From Acinetobacter modestus (GTDB taxonomy: Bacteria; Pseudomonadota; Gammaproteobacteria; Pseudomonadales; Moraxellaceae): a stretch of 64,000 nt of DNA. The translations under genes were made by a program, and so were the position numbers. The notes below the pieces were generated by a model that saw only the letters and a program-made list of their open reading frames with translations, was not told the DNA's origin and searched no databases. This document shows, one piece after another, positions 9,412 to 19,032 of this stretch. The stretch is from assembly GCF_014636095.1 (NCBI RefSeq), contig NZ_BMDV01000001.1:436610-500609 (forward strand). The letters run 5' to 3'. Every line of letters begins with the position of its first letter. The first letter of the stretch is position 1.

Positions 9412-10488
9412 ATGCGAGACCATATTATTACACTACCAGACATCACTGAACGAAGTCATTCACATAAAGCCTCTGCTCAAGTTTTTACTGATCCTGAATC
9501 AAAAAAGTTGTTTGAATATATTAAGCAGATTGCTCCTAGCGAAGCCAGTGTACTTATTCATGGTGAGACAGGTACAGGAAAAGAGTTAATAGCGAGGCAA
9601 ATCCATGAACATAGCCATCGTCGTAACAAGCCTTTTATTGCAGTTAATTGTGGGGCTTTTTCAGAAACACTTGTTGAAAGTGAGTTATTTGGTCATGAAA
9701 AAGGTGCATTTACAGGTGCTTTGTCTAGTAGTGCAGGTTGGTTTGAGGCAGCAAATGGTGGCACCCTGTTACTTGATGAAATAGGCGATTTATCAAAACG
9801 TATTCAAGTCAAATTATTACGAGTGCTACAAGAACGAGAAGTTGTACGCTTAGGATCGCGTAAAAGTATTCCAATTAACGTGCGTGTTTTGGCAGCAACC
9901 AACGTAAATTTAGAACAAGCAATCATCGCTGATCAGTTCCGAGAAGATCTCTACTATCGTTTAAATGTAGTCACTTTGAATATCAAACCACTTCGTGAAA
10001 GAAAGGGCGATATCATGCCCTTGGCCTATCATTTTATTGAAAAATACCATGCTCAATTAGGATACGATAAAGCCAAATTTTCTAACGATGCTCAAAAGAA
10101 AATGAATGGTTATTGGTGGCCAGGCAACATTCGTGAACTCGAAAATATGATCCACCATGCCCTACTTATTTGTCAAAATGGTATTATTGAAAGTAATGAT
10201 CTAAGTTTACTTAGCTCTCCTGAACAAATACGAAAAAATCAACAGAAAATAGAAAAAAAAGTCGAAACAGAAATTGATCCTAAACTTAAAGAAATTTTCC
10301 ATACGATCTTTAAACATCAGCAAAATAATGCTTATGGTTATGTTGAAGATCAACTCTTACGGATCGCATATCACTACTGTCATCAGAATCAAGTTAAGAC
10401 AGCTCAACTGCTCGGACTTAGCCGGAATATTATTCGAGCCAGATTAATTGAACTCGGTGAGTTAATTGTTACAAAGCGTGGGGAATAG
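9412..10488 (+). CDS. Second SfnR-like sigma-54-dependent activator
   Basis: This 358-residue paralogue of the activator at 5458 has the same layout: a short N-terminus with no receiver domain, Walker [15 protein letters not shown], Walker [21 protein letters not shown], and a C-terminal Fis-type HTH ([16 protein letters not shown]). It is the third gene of the msuD operon. Start: an AGGAG site lies 13 bases before the ATG, a little long, but a nearer TTG is closed by a stop. Its linker between AAA+ core and HTH is lysine-rich and diverges from the first copy. Confidence 0.85.
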   Translation: MRDHIITLPDITERSHSHKASAQVFTDPESKKLFEYIKQIAPSEASVLIHGETGTGKELIARQIHEHSHRRNKPFIAVNCGAFSETLVESELFGHEKGAFTGALSSSAGWFEAANGGTLLLDEIGDLSKRIQVKLLRVLQEREVVRLGSRKSIPINVRVLAATNVNLEQAIIADQFREDLYYRLNVVTLNIKPLRERKGDIMPLAYHFIEKYHAQLGYDKAKFSNDAQKKMNGYWWPGNIRELENMIHHALLICQNGIIESNDLSLLSSPEQIRKNQQKIEKKVETEIDPKLKEIFHTIFKHQQNNAYGYVEDQLLRIAYHYCHQNQVKTAQLLGLSRNIIRARLIELGELIVTKRGE

Positions 10489-10525
10489 CCTCTCGATCTA
10501 CAATAGACAAGAGGCTAATTTCTAA
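10486..10525. terminator. Bidirectional terminator between convergent genes
   Basis: An 8-bp stem (TAGCCTCT with AGAGGCTA) overlaps the stop codon of the activator gene and is followed by a T-rich stretch. It lies between the convergent activator (plus) and DszC-like (minus) genes. Confidence 0.6.
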
Positions 10526-10526
10526 T

Positions 10527-11762
10527 TTAATTTTGGGTTTTGCTGCCACCCCCGATTTGCCAAGCATAAATCGGTTCAGTACCATTAATTTCCCAGTCAC
10601 CAATACTCTTCTCTTTATAAATAAGTGGATTATGAGAAGAAACTGTTCTAGCATTCCGCCAAAAACGATCTAGAGACTTGCTTGAACTGGCAGCTGAAGC
10701 ACTTAATGCATTGAATAATTTACTCGTCAAATCTAATACTAAATCTGCAATCACTACCTGCCCTTGTGCGGACTCGATCTCTGCCAATATATTCACCTGA
10801 TTCTCATAGTCTGCATCTTTTGAGAAATGCGCTTGAAATGCACGTTGCGAAGCCTGAGCAGCTTGAATTGTTATCGCTTCAGCGGCATAAGTTTGAGCAG
10901 AAGCTTTACCAATGACCTGTAATACTTGTACATCTTGATCAACACGATCGCCGTTACCATGGCTAAAAACGCGTGTTCTTTGACGAACTTGAGTTTTAAA
11001 CTCCTCTAAAGCGGCCTGAGCTATTCCTGTTAAAGTTGCTAAATGAAATAATTGATAAAAAGCTGTTTGATATTTAAATCTGCTATCAAATGCAATCACT
11101 TCATCCACTACGGCATTAACTAAAACTGCGGTACCACTGCCTGTGGTCCGTTGACCAAAGCCATCCCAATCATCTTTAATTGTCACACCTTCTTGTTGAG
11201 TGCGAGTCGCTGCAATAACAACCTCTCCAGTCTCATCATTTTGAGCAAATAAATCGAGCCATTCAGCAAAAATACTTCCTGTTGTGTAATATTTTTGCCC
11301 ATTCACAATCCACTGATCATTCTGTTTCGTAAGTTTAGTAATCACATCCCCTATTTTAACAGTGCCAATTTCAGTCCAAGCATTACCTGCAATTTCTCCC
11401 GCTACAAAGCGTTTAAACCAGTGACTCTGATCATTTTCAAGTTGAGCGTTTAAACGATCCTCCACAAATGCAAAATGACCACGAAGTGCTTGTGTGACGT
11501 TAGAATCAGCTTTAGATAGTTCTATAAGTAATTGGAATAATTGAGGTAATGATGCACCATCACCGCCATGCTCTTTTGGTACTCTTAAAGCACCAAAGCC
11601 AGCATCTTTTAACCATTGAATTTGTTCAAATGGCAAAATACGCTCTTGCTCGCGTTGCAAAGTTCCTGTTGCAATCTTCTCAAAAATTGGTCGGTATTTA
11701 GTAGCAATCAAGTTATATTCAGCACTATACGCCACACTTGGAATATCATATAAACGAGTCAT
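10527..11762 (-). CDS. DszC-like FMNH2-dependent monooxygenase
   Basis: This is the third DszC/SfnB-type enzyme of the block: VPKEHGGDGASL near residue 60, GFGQRTTGSGTAVLVNAVV near 200, and a C-terminal DRFWRNARTVSSHNPL. It is more diverged from the other two than they are from each other, and its first halves resemble dibenzothiophene-monooxygenase relatives. The longest frame starts 16 codons upstream, but AAGGATCAAAAT immediately precedes the ATG at 11760-11762, so I use that start (411 aa). It ends the msuE-sfnG operon, so a role in the sulfone pathway is likely; the substrate is unknown. Confidence 0.8.
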   Translation of the reverse strand: MTRLYDIPSVAYSAEYNLIATKYRPIFEKIATGTLQREQERILPFEQIQWLKDAGFGALRVPKEHGGDGASLPQLFQLLIELSKADSNVTQALRGHFAFVEDRLNAQLENDQSHWFKRFVAGEIAGNAWTEIGTVKIGDVITKLTKQNDQWIVNGQKYYTTGSIFAEWLDLFAQNDETGEVVIAATRTQQEGVTIKDDWDGFGQRTTGSGTAVLVNAVVDEVIAFDSRFKYQTAFYQLFHLATLTGIAQAALEEFKTQVRQRTRVFSHGNGDRVDQDVQVLQVIGKASAQTYAAEAITIQAAQASQRAFQAHFSKDADYENQVNILAEIESAQGQVVIADLVLDLTSKLFNALSASAASSSKSLDRFWRNARTVSSHNPLIYKEKSIGDWEINGTEPIYAWQIGGGSKTQN

Positions 11763-11839
11763 ATTTTGATCCTTATTTATTGTAAAATGAATGATTAAAG
11801 ACATAATCAAAAAGATAATGCCTTTAATTATTTGAGTAT

Positions 11840-12952
11840 TTATACAGCTGCTTTGAGCTGTTCGTTATTCTTCGCTTCAAGTTCTCGGACTAAAGGCAAG
11901 ACTTTTTCGCCAAAGTATTCAACTTCTTCAATAAAATGTAAAAATCCTGCAAGCACAAGATCAACACCTGCTGCTTTTAAAGCCACAATCCGCTCTGCAA
12001 CTTGCTGCGGTGTACCTATTAAATTTGTTTTGAAACCATCGTTATACTGCACCAAATCTTCAAATGTTGATTTTGCCCAATTACCTTCGCCCTCTGGGCT
12101 TGCAGCACCTGCTTCTTTGGCTGCATCACCAAATGCATTAACAGCTTCAGGATTCGCCTTATCAATAATTTCTTGTAATACAGCTTGAGCTTCTTCTTCT
12201 GTATCCCGTGCGATAATGAATGCATTCAAACCAATTTTGACGTGATGATTGTTAGCTTTCGCTTTCTCACGAATATCATCAACTTGCGCCTTAATACCCT
12301 CTACTGTATTACCATTGGTGAAATACCAATCAGATACTCGTGATGCCATGTCTCGTGCTGCTCGTGAACTTCCCCCTTGAAAAATCTCAGGGTGCGGCTG
12401 TTGTAGTGGTTTTGGTTTTAACGTGTAATCTTTAAACTGATAATACTTACCATCAAAACTATAATTATCCTGCGTCCAAATTCCTTTTAAAGTTCGAATA
12501 AATTCTTCTGATCGTACGTAACGCTCATCATGATCTGGCCATTCTTCGCCAATTGCATCAAACTCCCCTCTAAACCAGCCGCTGACGATATTGATTGCTA
12601 TACGACCATTGGTTAACTGATCAATTGTTGCCAATTGTTTTGCAACTACGGCTGGCTTCCAAGGACCTGGTAAAATAGCAGCGATCACTTTTAAGTTTTC
12701 GGTTGACTCAAGAATAGAGTGACTAAATGCAACTGATTCGTGTTGATTATCTGCTCCATATCCAGCAGTAAATCGAATCTGCGTGAGGGCATATTCAAAG
12801 CCATTTTTTTCAGCGGCTTTTGCTAAACGTCGGTTGTAATCAATACCCCAATCTGTTCGCTGTTCAATATTACTTACAACTAATCCCCCGCTGACATTAG
12901 GTACCCAGTAAGCGAAATGAATATCTGAAGAATGATTTTGCTGAGTGGTCAT
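11840..12952 (-). CDS. sfnG: Dimethyl sulfone monooxygenase SfnG
   Basis: This 370-residue luciferase-like flavin monooxygenase oxidises dimethyl sulfone to methanesulfinate with FMNH2. FAYWVPNVSGGLVVSNIEQR at the N-terminus, TAGYGADNQHESVAFSH near residue 65, QGGSSRAARDMASRVSDWY near 190 and ASPEGEGNWAKSTFEDLVQY near 290 match SfnG closely, as I remember the Pseudomonas sequence. AAGGAG lies before the ATG. It follows msuE by 56 bases, a natural pairing because MsuE-type reductases supply the FMNH2. Confidence 0.92.
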   Translation of the reverse strand: MTTQQNHSSDIHFAYWVPNVSGGLVVSNIEQRTDWGIDYNRRLAKAAEKNGFEYALTQIRFTAGYGADNQHESVAFSHSILESTENLKVIAAILPGPWKPAVVAKQLATIDQLTNGRIAINIVSGWFRGEFDAIGEEWPDHDERYVRSEEFIRTLKGIWTQDNYSFDGKYYQFKDYTLKPKPLQQPHPEIFQGGSSRAARDMASRVSDWYFTNGNTVEGIKAQVDDIREKAKANNHHVKIGLNAFIIARDTEEEAQAVLQEIIDKANPEAVNAFGDAAKEAGAASPEGEGNWAKSTFEDLVQYNDGFKTNLIGTPQQVAERIVALKAAGVDLVLAGFLHFIEEVEYFGEKVLPLVRELEAKNNEQLKAAV

Positions 12953-13008
12953 GAATAGAACTCCTTAATAGTATCTTTTATGCAATTTGAAATTAATTGT
13001 GTTTGTCT

Positions 13009-13716
13009 TTAAGTATTTACAAAGCTCGTTGCTATCGTATTTGATGAAGCAAAATTCAAATTCTGAACATGCTGCAAAAATACAGAATGTGGTTGTGTAG
13101 CAAGAACTTGATGCAACTTGATTTCGAAATCATCATGAATTGTCGGATTGACCTTGAGCTTACTAGCAAATAAAAATTGTGGAATTGCACGCGTAACTGC
13201 GAGTTCAATACGTTCTAATAGCAAAGGATTTACAACTTGATAATTTTCGAAATCCTTATCTGTTGCAAATACACCAATTGGTAAAGTATGGGATTGAAAA
13301 AAACTGAATAATGGGCGGAACTGATGCTCTAAAACCAAAGCATGGCGTTCACTTCCACCTGTTGCTGCAAGTAAAACTGGTTTGTCGACTAAAGCAAATT
13401 GGTCTATGTAATCAAATAAATGCTTAAATAAACCAGTATATGAGGCACGATATACTGGACTTGCAACAACCAAAGCATCTGCCGCTTCAATAAGATCAAG
13501 CGCAGATTGGACTTCTTCAGCTAAAAGATCACGACGGGCAGCGCCATTAAGTAAATGTCCAATTTGACTTAAACGAATGTATTGAACGTCTACTTGAATA
13601 TGTTGCTGAAGTTGAGCCAAGATAGCATTAACCAAAGTTTCAGTTTTTGATGGGCTATTTGGAGCACCTGTAACCGCGACAAGTTTTAAAGGACGAATGC
13701 TTGTTACTGCTGACAT
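13009..13716 (-). CDS. msuE: NAD(P)H-dependent FMN reductase (MsuE/SsuE type)
   Basis: This 235-residue flavodoxin-like reductase has VAVTGAPNSPSKTETL at the N-terminus for phosphate binding, SPVYRASYTGLFKHLFDYI near residue 95 and LAATGGSERHALVLEHQFRP near 125, the pattern of the SsuE/MsuE family. It delivers FMNH2 to the monooxygenases around it, probably including SfnG, MsuD and the DszC-like enzymes. It is first in an operon (msuE-sfnG-DszC-like) directly behind a sigma-54 promoter. Confidence 0.88.
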   Translation of the reverse strand: MSAVTSIRPLKLVAVTGAPNSPSKTETLVNAILAQLQQHIQVDVQYIRLSQIGHLLNGAARRDLLAEEVQSALDLIEAADALVVASPVYRASYTGLFKHLFDYIDQFALVDKPVLLAATGGSERHALVLEHQFRPLFSFFQSHTLPIGVFATDKDFENYQVVNPLLLERIELAVTRAIPQFLFASKLKVNPTIHDDFEIKLHQVLATQPHSVFLQHVQNLNFASSNTIATSFVNT

Positions 13717-13773
13717 GATAAATATCCTTTTCCACTAAAAATATGGAAATTAAATTGGTATTGCCATTTATAT

Positions 13774-13791
13774 ACGCCAAAACCGTGCCAA
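13774..13791 (-). promoter_or_regulatory. Sigma-54 promoter of the msuE-sfnG operon
   Basis: The minus strand reads TTGGCACGGTTTTGGCGT, with GG and GC 10 bases apart. The -24 box TTGGCACG is perfect; the -12 box is TGGCG rather than TTGCA. It lies about 60 bases before the msuE start. Confidence 0.72.
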
Positions 13792-13913
13792 AAAATTAAT
13801 CATTAATTATCAGTATCTTAAAAAAATGAAGATTTTTATTATTCTTTTTGAACAGATTTTTTGTTGATGTGCTGTTGTTCTACAAACATTAAAAAATCGA
13901 TCAAATTTTAGAG

Positions 13914-13943
13914 ATAAAAAAAGCGCTAAATAAATAGCGCTTA
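13914..13943 (-). terminator. Terminator of the ABC transporter operon
   Basis: A perfect 8-bp stem (AAGCGCTA with TAGCGCTT) is followed by seven T residues on the minus strand, just behind the LivF-like gene, the last of its operon. Confidence 0.85.
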
Positions 13944-13969
13944 TTTTTAGTTTTCTGGTTTAGAAAATG

Positions 13970-14743
13970 CTAAACCGCACTTGCTAAATATGCTCGTTGT
14001 ATATCACCAGACTCGTAGAGTTTTTGAGTTTCACCACAACTTCTTACCTCTCCATTTTCAATAAGATAAGCGTAGTCTGTATATCCAAGCGCTAATCGAA
14101 TATTCTGTTCTGCTATCAAAAAACTTATCCCCTCTTGATCTTTTAAAGTCTTTATCAATTCAAAGATTTCATCAATAATTTTAGGCGCGAGCCCCATCGA
14201 AGGTTCATCAAGTAACACCAAGCGAGGCTGTGTCATCAGGGCTCGACCAATTGCAAGCATTTGTTGTTCACCACCAGAAGTATAACCAGCCAACGTTTTC
14301 TTCTTCTCTGCAAGTCGCGGAAAATAATGATAAATCTTATCAAGCAACTCTGATAAATTTGCCCTAGATGGCGAATGAATAAAACCGCCTGTGCGTAGAT
14401 TTTCATCAACAGTTAAATGAGTAAAGCAATGCCTTCCTTCTAATACCTGAACAAGCCCCTTTTCTACCAACTCGCTAGGATTCTGTCCCAAAACTGACGC
14501 CCCTAAATATTCAATTTGGCCTCGTAGAATTTTGCCATTTTCTGCACCAATCAGTTGAGAAATCGATTTTAATGTAGTGCTTTTACCAGCACCATTCGCA
14601 CCTAATAATGCAACAATCTCTCCATTACCAACGCTTAAACTTATCTGTTTCAATGCGAGAATACTTTGGTTATAGATGACTTCAATATCATTTACATCTA
14701 GCAAAGCTTGAAAATCATCTGCTTTTTGGCGTTCTTGGGACAT
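13970..14743 (-). CDS. LivF-like ABC transporter ATP-binding protein
   Basis: This 257-residue ATPase has Walker A GANGAGKST near residue 48, a signature TSGGEQQMLAIGRAL (Thr for the usual Leu), Walker B LVLLDEPSMGLAP and a LivF-type ending. It is the last gene of a five-part HAAT (branched-chain amino acid type) importer operon, next to msuE-sfnG. Similar Liv-type clusters lie beside sfn/msu genes in Pseudomonas as far as I recall, so the cargo may be a sulfur compound rather than leucine. The substrate is inference. Confidence 0.85.
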   Translation of the reverse strand: MSQERQKADDFQALLDVNDIEVIYNQSILALKQISLSVGNGEIVALLGANGAGKSTTLKSISQLIGAENGKILRGQIEYLGASVLGQNPSELVEKGLVQVLEGRHCFTHLTVDENLRTGGFIHSPSRANLSELLDKIYHYFPRLAEKKKTLAGYTSGGEQQMLAIGRALMTQPRLVLLDEPSMGLAPKIIDEIFELIKTLKDQEGISFLIAEQNIRLALGYTDYAYLIENGEVRSCGETQKLYESGDIQRAYLASAV

Positions 14744-14757
14744 AAATTCATCCTCTA

Positions 14758-16170
14758 TTATTGTTCAGTTGCACAGTTTCGAACGGTAATACCTTGTTCT
14801 TTGGCATACTGCTCCGCTGACTTCTCAATAATTGGACGTAACAAGGCACGGTCGGCTTGTACCCAATCACTGATCACCTTCCATTCTTTACCATCCCATT
14901 GTTGGAAACGTACAGCACCACCACCTTCATGGTCTTCGCATGTCAGTTTCAAAGGCTGAACTAAACCGAAAGCACCTAATTGTTTAAGACGCTCATCTGT
15001 CAAATTAATATGTTCAAATCCCCAGCGGACTTCCTCACCTGTTAATGGTCGTTTACCAAATTTTTCTTGAGCCACCCGAACCGCTTCAACATTCAAAATT
15101 CCATTGACAACACCAAGATTATAATAGACTGTGCCAAAGCGCTTTGGATCAGCCAAATCTGATTGCCCTTTATCTACAACTAATTTTTTAATTTGTTGTA
15201 AAACAGGAAAATTCGTACCTGATGGATGTGTGGTAATAGAAATAAATCCATTTGCAGCATTGTCTGCTGGTGCAGCGTCTTCTTCAGAATTTGACCAAAT
15301 ATTTCCGATAATCTTATTGGTTGGATAACCGACTTTCTGAGCAGTTTTCAATGCTACAGGATTCATTACTCCCCATCCTCTTAGAATTACCCAATCTGGC
15401 TGAATGCGACGAATATTCAACCACTGCGACTGTTGTTCATTTCCAGGATGAGGTACTTCAATATTAGTGACTTCAAAACCATATTTTTTTGAAAGAATTT
15501 CAATCACTGGAATCGTTTCTTTTCCGTATGGCGAGCCATGATAGAGCACTACAATTTTCTTCCCTTTTAATTGATCTAAGCCACCACTTTGCTGTCCTAA
15601 GTAGTTGATAATAGCTGAAACCTCACTATATGGGTTAAGTTGTAACGGGAACACATATGGAAATACACGACCATCTGTAGAGTCTGTACGACCATGGTTA
15701 ATGGTAATTAAAGGTAATTTATCTTTGGTAGAACGCTCTAATGTCGCATAAGCAATCCCAACAGATAATGGATTTGTCGCGGCAGCTGGAGCACCATTTA
15801 ATCCTTTCTTAAGACGCTCATAGCACTCGACACCCTTTTCGACAACATACTCAGTTTCACACTCTGACCATACCAACTTCACTCCATTGACACCGCCCTC
15901 AGCATTGACTGCTTTTAAGTAGTCAATAAATCCGCCAAAGAAACCTGTTCCACCCGCTGCATAAGGACCAACACGATAACTTTGCAATGGAAAATATTGT
16001 GCATTTTGATCAGATAATTGAGTTGTCTGATCTTTTGCTTGAGTATCAGTTTGTGTGACTGACGCAGTGGGTTCAGTTGTTGATTTTTCTTTTTTGGTGA
16101 CCCAAACAACCAACGCTAAAATGATGGCAATAGCAACAAGCCAAAACCATAAGGATTTAAGTAATTTCAT
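14758..16170 (-). CDS. ABC transporter substrate-binding protein, membrane-anchored (HAAT family)
   Basis: This 470-residue protein begins with an uncleaved-looking hydrophobic helix (residues 8-26) followed by a Thr/Gln-rich linker, then a type-1 periplasmic binding fold: YRVGPYAAGGTGFFGGFIDY, ITINHGRTDSTDGRVFPYV, IVVLYHGSPYGKE, SDWVQADRALL. It is longer than typical LivJ-type proteins (about 370-390 residues). The helix has no lipobox, suggesting a tethered binding protein. It lies between the LivF- and LivM-like genes. The ligand cannot be read from the sequence. Confidence 0.8.
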   Translation of the reverse strand: MKLLKSLWFWLVAIAIILALVVWVTKKEKSTTEPTASVTQTDTQAKDQTTQLSDQNAQYFPLQSYRVGPYAAGGTGFFGGFIDYLKAVNAEGGVNGVKLVWSECETEYVVEKGVECYERLKKGLNGAPAAATNPLSVGIAYATLERSTKDKLPLITINHGRTDSTDGRVFPYVFPLQLNPYSEVSAIINYLGQQSGGLDQLKGKKIVVLYHGSPYGKETIPVIEILSKKYGFEVTNIEVPHPGNEQQSQWLNIRRIQPDWVILRGWGVMNPVALKTAQKVGYPTNKIIGNIWSNSEEDAAPADNAANGFISITTHPSGTNFPVLQQIKKLVVDKGQSDLADPKRFGTVYYNLGVVNGILNVEAVRVAQEKFGKRPLTGEEVRWGFEHINLTDERLKQLGAFGLVQPLKLTCEDHEGGGAVRFQQWDGKEWKVISDWVQADRALLRPIIEKSAEQYAKEQGITVRNCATEQ

Positions 16171-16236
16171 AAATTAGCCTCTAATTCAAATTGTTAAATA
16201 ATTTTTACAACGCTAAAAGTGATAAATTTAAAATGA

Positions 16237-17307
16237 TCAATACCTTAAAGGCCATGTTCTCAGCCTCTGATAAACATTGCGTAAGAAGCGACTGATCCCT
16301 TCTGGCTCTTTAATAAGAAAATAAATGATCAATGCCCCGAAAATAATTTTTTGCAGATTTTGTAAAAGTGCTTGATCTATCGCTTGCCCGAATAACACTT
16401 GTCCCAAAACACTGAGCACAATCGGCAATAAGACAATAAATGCAGCACCGTAAAAACTCCCAGCCAAACTGCCAAGTCCACCGATGATGATGATGAATAG
16501 AATTTGAAATGATCGATTGAGATCCAAGCCATCTGCTTCAATCGTCCCTAAATACGCAAATGCCCAAAGCGCTCCAGCGATACCTAGATAAAATGAGCTC
16601 ACGGCGAATGCCAGTAACTTGGTTCGTGCTACAGGAATGCCAAGTGTTACTGCCGCAGTTTCCATATCACGGACTGCTCTAAAATTACGACCGTATTGGC
16701 TATTTACAAGATTGCGAGCGAGGATCGTTAAAAGCACAACAATAGTGAATGTGAGCAAATAATGACCTACAGGTGTATTAATGGAATATCCTAAAATATC
16801 CATTTTCGGTGCAGTGATAACGCCAGAAGCATTGTGATTGGTAAACCAACTGTACTGCGTAAACAACCATGGAATAAAAAATTGTGCCGCCAAAGTCGAA
16901 ACAATCAGATAAAACCCTTTAATTCTTAAACTCGGTAAACCAACCAAAATGCCGAATAATGCTGCAATCAAACCACCTAAAAAAATACTCACTAGCAATG
17001 GTAGATATGGAACCCTCAACTCAAGGTTATATGTTGCAAACGCACCTACAGCCATAAAAGCAGCTGAACCTAAAGACAACTGTCCTGTATAACCGGTAAG
17101 AATATTGAGTCCCAACCCAGCGAGTGCCAAAACTAAATAAGGGATTAAAATCGCATTGAAAAGATAATCTGATCCAATGAGTGGTATAAAAATAAAAGCA
17201 ATCAGCAATCCGAATAAAAATAATATGCGATGTTCGTGTAATTTAAATATTCGCTGTTCATCACGATATTTTTCTGGATATTGGCCCGCACGACTAAAGA
17301 TAAACAT
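16237..17307 (-). CDS. LivM-like ABC transporter permease
   Basis: This 356-residue membrane protein has about ten hydrophobic helices and the LivM motifs LGLNILTGYTGQLSLGSAAFM near residue 65, SRQYGRNFRAVRD-like text near 205 and GGLGSLAGSFYGAAF near 280. An N-terminal cytoplasmic stretch of about 25 residues is charged. It lies 3 bases from the LivH-like gene, so the two permeases are coupled. Confidence 0.85.
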   Translation of the reverse strand: MFIFSRAGQYPEKYRDEQRIFKLHEHRILFLFGLLIAFIFIPLIGSDYLFNAILIPYLVLALAGLGLNILTGYTGQLSLGSAAFMAVGAFATYNLELRVPYLPLLVSIFLGGLIAALFGILVGLPSLRIKGFYLIVSTLAAQFFIPWLFTQYSWFTNHNASGVITAPKMDILGYSINTPVGHYLLTFTIVVLLTILARNLVNSQYGRNFRAVRDMETAAVTLGIPVARTKLLAFAVSSFYLGIAGALWAFAYLGTIEADGLDLNRSFQILFIIIIGGLGSLAGSFYGAAFIVLLPIVLSVLGQVLFGQAIDQALLQNLQKIIFGALIIYFLIKEPEGISRFLRNVYQRLRTWPLRY

Positions 17308-17310
17308 ATG

Positions 17311-18192
17311 CTAGACCCTCACCACTTGTTGCTGACCAAATAAGCCCGTTGGACGAATCATCAGGAACAAGATAGCCAATACATATGGGAACCAATTTTC
17401 TATTCCAGAACCAATAATGCTGCCCAAATAAATTTCAGCTAACTTCTCAGTAGCACCAACGATCAGACCAGCAATAATTGCACCTGAAATAGAAGTGAAA
17501 CCACCGATGATCAGTACTGGTAATGCTTTCAATACAACCAACGATAGGGAGAACTGCACACCTAAACGAGCACCCCACAATAGACCTGCCACTAAAGCGA
17601 CAAGACCAGCAACAGACCATACCAAGATCCAAATTTTATTTAATTTGATTCCTACCGATTGGGCTGCCAACGGGTCATCTGCAACTGCACGTAGGGCGAT
17701 ACCAAATCGAGTTTTGCTAAATAAAAGTGACAGAATAATCACTAAACCACCAGCAATTGCAGTAGCAAAAAGGTCAAACTTACTCACCATAATCCCGAAC
17801 AGACTAATCGGTGTGTCTGAAATCCCAAGATCAAGCCCATGAACCTGAGTTCCCCATACTGTTTGAGACAAACCTTCTATGACATAACTCAAACCAAGCG
17901 TTGCCATAAATAGGGTAATGACCGACCGATTAATCAAGTGTTTGAGAATCAACGCATCAATCAATAGCACCAAAATAAAAATCACAAACAAAGTCACTAT
18001 GAATGCCACTACAAATGGAATACCGCGCTCAGTGAGATTTACGAAGGTCAATGCGGCAAACAGAACCAATGATCCTTGGGCAAAATTAAATACTCCTGAT
18101 GCCCTATAGATCAGAACAAACCCAATGGCAACTAAGGAATACATTACTCCTGCCAATGTGCCACCCAATAACACTTCAAGAAAAAAAGACAT
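17311..18192 (-). CDS. LivH-like ABC transporter permease
   Basis: This 293-residue protein has about eight membrane helices. LivH signatures are GTLAGVMYSLVAIGFVLIY at the start, FNFAQGSLVLFAAL near residue 35, GIALRAVADDPLAAQSVGI near 165 and LIIGGFTSISGAIIAGLIVG near 225. It is a partner of the LivM-like permease downstream. Confidence 0.88.
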   Translation of the reverse strand: MSFFLEVLLGGTLAGVMYSLVAIGFVLIYRASGVFNFAQGSLVLFAALTFVNLTERGIPFVVAFIVTLFVIFILVLLIDALILKHLINRSVITLFMATLGLSYVIEGLSQTVWGTQVHGLDLGISDTPISLFGIMVSKFDLFATAIAGGLVIILSLLFSKTRFGIALRAVADDPLAAQSVGIKLNKIWILVWSVAGLVALVAGLLWGARLGVQFSLSLVVLKALPVLIIGGFTSISGAIIAGLIVGATEKLAEIYLGSIIGSGIENWFPYVLAILFLMIRPTGLFGQQQVVRV

Positions 18193-18243
18193 TTGTAATC
18201 AACCTTTTAATATTTGAATTTATATATGAATCGACTCATGAAT

Positions 18244-19032
18244 CTAAACAGCCTCTAAACTTTGCAAACCAAGATATGCATTCAATACCTCAGGATGTTC
18301 CTGAATTTGCTTAGGTGTGCCGTCTGCGATTTTCTTGCCGTAATCCAACACCACGATGTGATCAGAAATATTCATAACTACGCCGAGGTCATGCTCGATC
18401 ATTAAAATCGTGATGCCTAAACGCTGATTTATCTTTTTTATAAAACCCGCAATATCCTGTTTTTCTTGATGATTCATACCAGCCATCGGCTCGTCCAATA
18501 ACAGTAATTTAGGCTCACTTGCCAAAGCACGAGCGAGTTCAACTCGCTTCTGTAAACCATATGACAAAGAACTAACGATATGATCTCGATATTCTTGGAG
18601 TTGAAGTAATTTCAAGATTTCTTCGACTTTATATCTTTGTATATCCTCATTTTTTTGATATGACTTGAGCGAAAATAACGCACCAAGTAAGGAGTGCTGA
18701 CTTTTTAATGCTCGACCTGTCAGAATATTGTCTAATACAGACATATTTTTAAATAAAGCTAAATTCTGAAAAGTACGAGCAATCCCCAAGTGTGGAGCAA
18801 CATTACTTTTATAAGTTTTTAAGACTTTTCCTGAAATTATGATCTGTCCCGCATGCGGTCGATAAATTCCATTAACAACATTAATAACTGAACTTTTGCC
18901 TGCACCATTGGGTCCAATCAAAGATAATATTTCCCCCTCATGGACAGAGAAACTTAGCTTTTTTAGAACCTGGGATGAATGAAATGCCAATTCAATTTCA
19001 TTTAATTCTAATAATACGGATGATGTACTCAT
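18244..19032 (-). CDS. LivG-like ABC transporter ATP-binding protein
   Basis: This 262-residue ATPase has Walker A GPNGAGKSS near residue 40, ARTFQNLALFKNMSVLDNI, signature LSYGLQKRVELARALA, Walker B LLLLDEPMAGMN and an H-loop IEHDLGVVM. Its start overlaps the stop of the AMP-binding-like gene by 4 bases (translational coupling), tying that unusual protein to the transporter. Confidence 0.86.
   Translation of the reverse strand: MSTSSVLLELNEIELAFHSSQVLKKLSFSVHEGEILSLIGPNGAGKSSVINVVNGIYRPHAGQIIISGKVLKTYKSNVAPHLGIARTFQNLALFKNMSVLDNILTGRALKSQHSLLGALFSLKSYQKNEDIQRYKVEEILKLLQLQEYRDHIVSSLSYGLQKRVELARALASEPKLLLLDEPMAGMNHQEKQDIAGFIKKINQRLGITILMIEHDLGVVMNISDHIVVLDYGKKIADGTPKQIQEHPEVLNAYLGLQSLEAV

Noticed and set aside
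11832..12188. Plus-strand open frame of 118 codons
   Set aside because: Antisense to sfnG; Ser-rich translation typical of a shadow frame.
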